A stretch of DNA of 64,000 nt from Bacillus sp. sid0103 (GTDB lineage: Bacteria > Bacillota > Bacilli > Bacillales_B > DSM-18226). Position numbers and translations under genes: made by a program. The notes under the pieces were generated by a model, which saw only the letters and a program-made list of their open reading frames with translations, searched no databases and was not told the origin of the DNA. This document shows, one piece after another, positions 62,682 through 64,000 of this stretch. The stretch covers positions 62,001 through 126,000 of the forward strand of contig NZ_JAHUWN010000008.1 in NCBI RefSeq assembly GCF_019219025.1, in the 5' to 3' direction. Position 1 is the stretch's first letter. Each line of letters begins with the position of its first letter.

Positions 62682-62981
62682 GACAGTTGAAAAACAAGTC
62701 TATCGAGTTCAAGGCCATTCTTGAACAGGTTGTGCGGCAAAGTTCGAAAAGAACGTACAACACCTGGATGGTGTCGTTGACGCAAAAGTTAATTTTGGAG
62801 CAGCAAAGCTCACAGTCTATGGAACTACTACCTTAAAAGAAATATTACATTATCATTAGTTGTTAATTTTTTAGCCCTTTTTCTGAGCTGGCTAACATTA
62901 TGGATTGCTATTTTTGCCGATATGGGCGTGACGTTATTCGTTCCCTTTACTGGTTTACGGCTTTTAAGAGTAAAAGACTAG
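62674..62981 (+). pseudogene. cadA: Remnant of cadmium-exporting P-type ATPase CadA
   Basis: Begins with GTG at 62674, overlapping cadC as an intact cadA would. The first metal-binding motif, usually GFTCTNCA, reads GHS-stop-TGCA: a TGA (722-724) replaces the first cysteine codon. After about 50 codons the sequence jumps directly to the C-terminal helices of the family ([18 protein letters not shown] ... LRLLRVKD, ending TAG 979-981). More than 500 codons including the catalytic DKTG region are deleted, so the pump is lost. Confidence 0.85.
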
Positions 62982-63080
62982 GCAAATCGGACGTGTGCTT
63001 AAGTGGCGTGTATCGAATAATAAAGATTAGAAAACACTAGCCTTAATCGTAATATTTTCGGTTTAGAAAGAGATAAATAA

Positions 63081-63104
63081 AAAAGCCGTTTGGAATTGGC
63101 TTTT
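63081..63104 (+). other. Hairpin just before the CDF ribosome site
   Basis: AAAAGCC and GGCTTTT pair immediately 5' of GGGGGG (105-110). Possibly the residual terminator of the cadCA unit, or an influence on translation. Confidence 0.4.
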
Positions 63105-63116
63105 GGGGGGATAAAC

Positions 63117-64000
63117 ATGGGTCATCACCATCACGGACATTCACATGGACATTCACATGGACATTCACATGGACATTCACATGGACATTCACATGGACAT
63201 TCACATGGACATTCACATACGAGTAATAAAAAAGCATTATTGAGTTCCTTCCTATTAATATCGGCGTTTATGGTCGTCGAGGTAATCGGTGGTATCTTAA
63301 CAAACAGTTTGGCGCTTTTGTCAGATGCAGGGCATATGCTGAGTGACGCGGCCGCATTAGGACTAAGCTTTTTTGCGATTAAGCTCGGTGAGAAACAGGT
63401 GTCGAAAGAAAAAACATATGGCTACAAACGGTTCGAAATTATCACTGCAGCCTTGAATGGAATTACACTAGTTGTTATTTCTATCTTTATCTTTTTTGAA
63501 GCTTTTCAACGCTTTTTCAATCCACCAGAGGTGCAAAGTACCGGAATGCTGATGATATCAATCACAGGCCTGCTGGTGAACATCGTTGCTGCTTGGATAT
63601 TAATGAAGGGTGATAAGGAAGATAACCTAAATGTCAGGAGTGCCTTTTTACATGTTCTTGGTGATATGCTGGGATCGGTTGGCGCGATAGTTGCCGCCCT
63701 GTTGATTATGTTTTTCGGCTGGGGGATTGCTGACCCTATCGCAAGTGTTATTGTTGCCATCCTAATTCTCTTAAGTGGATACAGGGTCACAAAGGACACG
63801 TTCCATATCTTGATGGAGGGTGCACCAGCGCAGATTGATATCAATCATGTGAAAGACGAACTTAAAAAGATTCCATTGGTGAAGGAAGTCCATGACCTGC
63901 ACATATGGACCATCACCTCGGGTTATTCTGTATTAAGCTGCCATATTACCATATTAGATAACGGAATTCACGATGACATCCTCTCACAATCCCAGCGGAT
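63117..64000 (+). CDS. Cation diffusion facilitator (CzcD/ZitB type), partial
   Basis: Zinc/cobalt/cadmium-proton antiporter, truncated by the window end after 294 codons. The N terminus is HHHH followed by seven perfect GHSH repeats (cytosolic metal buffer). Helices follow, with HMLSDAAALGLS (H-x3-D, helix 2) and HVLGDMLGSVGA (H-x3-D, helix 5) forming the transport site. C-terminal cytosolic domain begins about 205. The TTGGGGGG site is at 103-110. It may substitute for the lost CadA. Confidence 0.88.
   Translation, partial: MGHHHHGHSHGHSHGHSHGHSHGHSHGHSHGHSHTSNKKALLSSFLLISAFMVVEVIGGILTNSLALLSDAGHMLSDAAALGLSFFAIKLGEKQVSKEKTYGYKRFEIITAALNGITLVVISIFIFFEAFQRFFNPPEVQSTGMLMISITGLLVNIVAAWILMKGDKEDNLNVRSAFLHVLGDMLGSVGAIVAALLIMFFGWGIADPIASVIVAILILLSGYRVTKDTFHILMEGAPAQIDINHVKDELKKIPLVKEVHDLHIWTITSGYSVLSCHITILDNGIHDDILSQSQR
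63135..63218 (+). repeat. Seven 12-bp tandem repeats coding GHSH
   Basis: Seven identical copies of GGACATTCACAT without a single base change, in frame within the CDF gene; expansions or losses keep the frame. Confidence 0.92.

Noticed and set aside
63043..63237. Minus-strand frame rich in Val-Asn-Val-His
   Set aside because: Antisense of the GHSH-coding repeat inside the CDF gene.

Overview
The window comes from a low-GC, spore-former-type Gram-positive of the family Bacillaceae. The gene order tagO-tagV-yvyE-degS-degU-degV-comFA-comFC-hpf, then secA / prfB-yvjA-cccB-ftsE-ftsX-ctpB-minJ, matches the Bacillus subtilis backbone. The protein features fit this too: purine-rich ribosome sites with many TTG/GTG starts, a two-part RF2 gene, and CydS-type bd oxidase. 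A Neobacillus-like Bacillus is a reasonable guess, but no rRNA or other species marker is present.

Layout. 1-7521: wall teichoic acid synthesis, export and attachment (tagD, tagB-like, tagG, tagH, tagA, tagO, tagV), then yvyE. 7522-10716: DegS-DegU and a DegV fatty-acid-binding protein. 10780-11545: a non-coding array built on a strict 21-bp period. 11658-14865: a NERD/zinc-ribbon gene joined to the comF competence operon (comFA, comFC; no comFB). 14866-18082: a decayed gene, hpf, a gamma-glutamyltransferase and a cluster of DnaA-box-like sequences. 18083-20593: secA, inverted relative to its usual neighbours. 21139-30295: seven genes encoding five multiheme c-type cytochromes (10+12+6+6+7 = 41 CXXCH sites), an exported TPR protein and a six-bladed NHL propeller. 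30511-39494: prfB, yvjA, cccB, ftsEX, an M23 hydrolase with coiled coil, ctpB and minJ. 39850-45428: FMN reductase, an ABC-2 efflux pair, a TetR regulator and a divergent YhgE-type permease. 45885-54487: an envelope locus with a two-component system, polysaccharide deacetylase, DedA, glycolipid glycosyltransferase, BcrC-like phosphatase, and a YkoS/YkoT/GtrA glycosylation set. 54705-59625: CtaG, cytochrome bd oxidase (CydA, CydB and a 34-residue CydS not usually called) and a chromate transporter. 59711-61974: a polar amino acid ABC importer. 62250-64000: CadC with its operators, a wrecked cadA, and a His-rich cation diffusion facilitator that runs off the end.

The most exciting system is the cytochrome locus. 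Two paralogous membrane-anchored NapC/NirT-type proteins could take electrons from menaquinol. Two tandem six-heme secreted proteins and a seven-heme protein with Ig-like N-terminal domains could carry them through the wall. The TPR and NHL proteins look like scaffolds. No dedicated terminal reductase catalytic subunit is encoded beside them, which fits either an extracellular electron conduit or delivery to a partner encoded elsewhere. This role is inferred, not shown.

Other structures of note are a MITE-like element in three copies with visible target duplications, the 21-bp periodic GCGGAAT repeats at two loci, the DnaA-box cluster, and the tandem duplication of a cytochrome gene together with its terminator.
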